A stretch of 8,255 nucleotides of DNA, taken from positions 1-8,255 of the forward strand of contig SCUC01000304.1 in the NCBI GenBank assembly GCA_004322375.1. Direction: 5' to 3'. The stretch is from Bacteroidota bacterium. Its GTDB lineage: Bacteria > Bacteroidota > Ignavibacteria > UBA10030 > SZUA-254. Below the pieces are notes generated by a model. The model was given only the letters and a program-made list of their open reading frames with translations. It had not been told where the DNA came from and made no database searches. Shown in pieces: positions 7,202 to 8,255 of this stretch (its first letter is position 1; each line of letters begins with the position of its first letter). The position numbers were made by a program, and so were the translations under genes.

Positions 7202-7326
7202 ATTGATCTCAGAAAGATATTCCACTCAGGTTTTCGGACAGTTCCGTAGGGAATGAAAAAAAGTGGTTTCGCAAAGACTCCAATAAAAGCCTATTTACAA
7301 CAGGACGTTCAGAGTAGAACTAACAA

Positions 7327-8226
7327 ATGATTGCACATAAGAACAGTCCCCAAAAAATACTGAAAGCGATTTCACAATTTTTTTGGACAATTTGGTATTT
7401 CATAAAAGGGACATATCGCCGTTTTCATGAAGATGACCTTCTCTTTATGGCTTCGGGTCTATCCTTTAATGGGATATTATGTGTAATACCATTGCTCTTG
7501 TTATTAACGTCGTTGTTAGGAGTATTTCTCAGTTCTTCATATCTCGCCATACAACAGCTTGACGAAGTTCTTAAAGCTGCATTTCCTGCAGAGCCTTATG
7601 CAGAATCTATCAAATCTTCAATCCGCCAGGTGCTTCTGGATATTATGACGTTTAAAACATCATACGGGCTTATCGGGATGGGAGTTTTGACATGGACTGC
7701 AACATCGTTATTCAGCGCGACACGAACTATTCTTAACCGGATTTACAAATGTAAATCTTCCAAGTTAGTGTTGCTGACTATAGTGGAAGATTTTCTCTGG
7801 GTTTTTCTTGTCGGTATCCTCTTTATTATAACAAGCATTTTCCCCTGGCTTATGTCGTTTAGTAAAAGCCTGGTGAGCGAATTACCGAGATTACAAAATC
7901 TTCACCTAGAAGAAGTGCTTGAATTTGTACCGGGAGCGATTTCGTTAGTTCTTACTTTAGTGATGTTCTTCATTCTCTACCGATTTATACCGGATCATGG
8001 AGTAAATACAAAAGTTGCCATTATTTCGGCGATTACGACAACAACGTTGTGGGTGACGGCGGGAAAGCTGTTTAACTGGTATCTTTCCACGTTTCATTCT
8101 TTTACAAAATTATATGGAACTTACGCTTTTTTACTTGTTTTCATCGTTTGGATTTATTATTCTTCTGTAGTGTTCATCGTGGGCGCAATCATCGGACAAC
8201 TTTATAAAGAATATCAGAAGGATTAA
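7327..8226 (+). CDS. YihY/BrkB-family integral inner-membrane protein
   Basis: Polytopic inner-membrane protein of the YihY (formerly 'ribonuclease BN'/BrkB) family. The family's true biochemical role is unsettled; the RNase BN assignment was an error (that enzyme is RbnA/ElaC-type), and transport or envelope roles have been proposed. Six hydrophobic segments are visible, roughly 39-69, 113-132, 149-176, 200-221, 229-250 and 262-292, the usual family number. Typical landmarks are the amphipathic N-terminus leading to DDLLFMASGLSFNGILCVIP, a FIPDHGV loop (220-226) and the C-terminal YGTYAFLLVFIVWIYYSS. Length 299 is normal. Where many members have GAE in the last helix, this one has Gly286-Ala287-Ile288. 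ATG 7327 fits the expected N-terminus, but only a weak purine stretch (CAGAGTAGAA) precedes it. A 513-base gap separates it from the helicase gene. A ribosome-binding site right after its stop suggests it leads an operon continuing past the window. Confidence 0.9.
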   Translation: MIAHKNSPQKILKAISQFFWTIWYFIKGTYRRFHEDDLLFMASGLSFNGILCVIPLLLLLTSLLGVFLSSSYLAIQQLDEVLKAAFPAEPYAESIKSSIRQVLLDIMTFKTSYGLIGMGVLTWTATSLFSATRTILNRIYKCKSSKLVLLTIVEDFLWVFLVGILFIITSIFPWLMSFSKSLVSELPRLQNLHLEEVLEFVPGAISLVLTLVMFFILYRFIPDHGVNTKVAIISAITTTTLWVTAGKLFNWYLSTFHSFTKLYGTYAFLLVFIVWIYYSSVVFIVGAIIGQLYKEYQKD

Positions 8227-8245
8227 GGCTATGCAAGAAGGAAAT

Positions 8246-8252
8246 AAAGGAG
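8246..8252 (+). promoter_or_regulatory. Ribosome-binding site for a gene beginning beyond the window
   Basis: AAAGGAG lies 20 bases after the stop of the YihY-family gene. It would serve a start codon just past base 8255, implying co-transcription with the upstream gene. An alternative is that the next gene starts at ATG 8231, four bases after the stop, and these bases are its codons 6-8; its own upstream AAGG is too close to be a good site. The window ends too soon to decide. Confidence 0.4.
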
Positions 8253-8255
8253 TGG

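Larger units (their letters stand above)
6814..7326. other. 513-base intergenic region with several inverted repeats, no convincing gene
   Basis: No open frame here looks like a real protein family, and no tRNA or rRNA signature is visible. The stretch contains at least four inverted repeats (6865-6893, 6940-6955, 7057-7139, 7186-7201), described separately, and a weaker CTAGA/TCTAG pair at 6974-6988. No U-tailed terminator follows the helicase gene. The pair GGGTTA (6829-6834) / TAACCC (6844-6849) lacks a T-run. The ~75 bases before the YihY-family gene show no strong promoter or ribosome-binding site. The density of inverted repeats suggests either accumulated dispersed repeats or a structured RNA. 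Confidence 0.6.

Noticed and set aside
6931..7225. Three overlapping 64-75 codon frames in the intergenic gap
   Set aside because: They exist on both strands over the same palindromic repeats, have no ribosome-binding sites, and translate to repeat-derived Pro/Leu/Ser-rich peptides.
1..8255. CRISPR array, phage or insertion sequence, defence island
   Set aside because: No spaced direct repeats, transposase, integrase, nuclease-toxin pair or phage structural gene is visible on either strand.

Overview
The window carries four protein-coding genes, all on the + strand. They are separated by real intergenic gaps, so they do not form one tight operon. Several traits point to the Bacteroidota/Chlorobi/Ignavibacteria (FCB) branch: moderately low GC by eye, a very large outer-membrane barrel protein with Bacteroidota-type conserved blocks, a signal peptide ending ...LPAFSQ, a PcrA-type helicase with the variant motif III VGDDAQSIYAFRGA, and weak or absent Shine-Dalgarno sequences. 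An Ignavibacteria-like or related uncultured lineage is my best guess, but no marker RNA is present to fix it.

Layout. Positions 3-3575 hold an approximately 1190-residue exported outer-membrane beta-barrel protein of unknown function, possibly truncated at its 5' end by the window edge. It has a conserved N-terminal module resembling SprA-like Bacteroidota proteins, a calcium-loop (dockerin/EF-hand-like) motif near residue 878 and a C-terminal Phe. A 276-base gap follows, with no convincing terminator and two small inverted repeats near its 3' end. Positions 3852-4472 encode an Ogt/MGMT-type O6-alkylguanine-DNA alkyltransferase. A clear intrinsic terminator (4509-4541) closes that unit. Positions 4591-6813 encode a full-length PcrA/UvrD superfamily 1 DNA helicase that probably has its own promoter. 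A 513-base gap (6814-7326) has no convincing gene but holds several inverted repeats, including a nested element at 7057-7139 with two mutually exclusive pairings. Positions 7327-8226 encode a YihY/BrkB-family inner-membrane protein, followed by a ribosome-binding site that points to another gene just beyond the window.

Functional reading. The alkyltransferase (direct reversal of alkyl damage) and the helicase (nucleotide excision repair, replication-transcription conflict, plasmid/rolling-circle unwinding in relatives) are both genome-maintenance genes. The terminator between them argues against obligatory co-transcription. The outer-membrane protein and the YihY-family protein are envelope genes with no evident functional link to the repair pair.

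I see no CRISPR array, tRNA, rRNA, transposase, phage gene or defence system. The window is mostly ordinary chromosome. The points most worth a second look are the repeat embedded in the outer-membrane protein, the Arg-to-Gln change in the alkyltransferase's DNA-binding helix, and the structured 513-base intergenic region.
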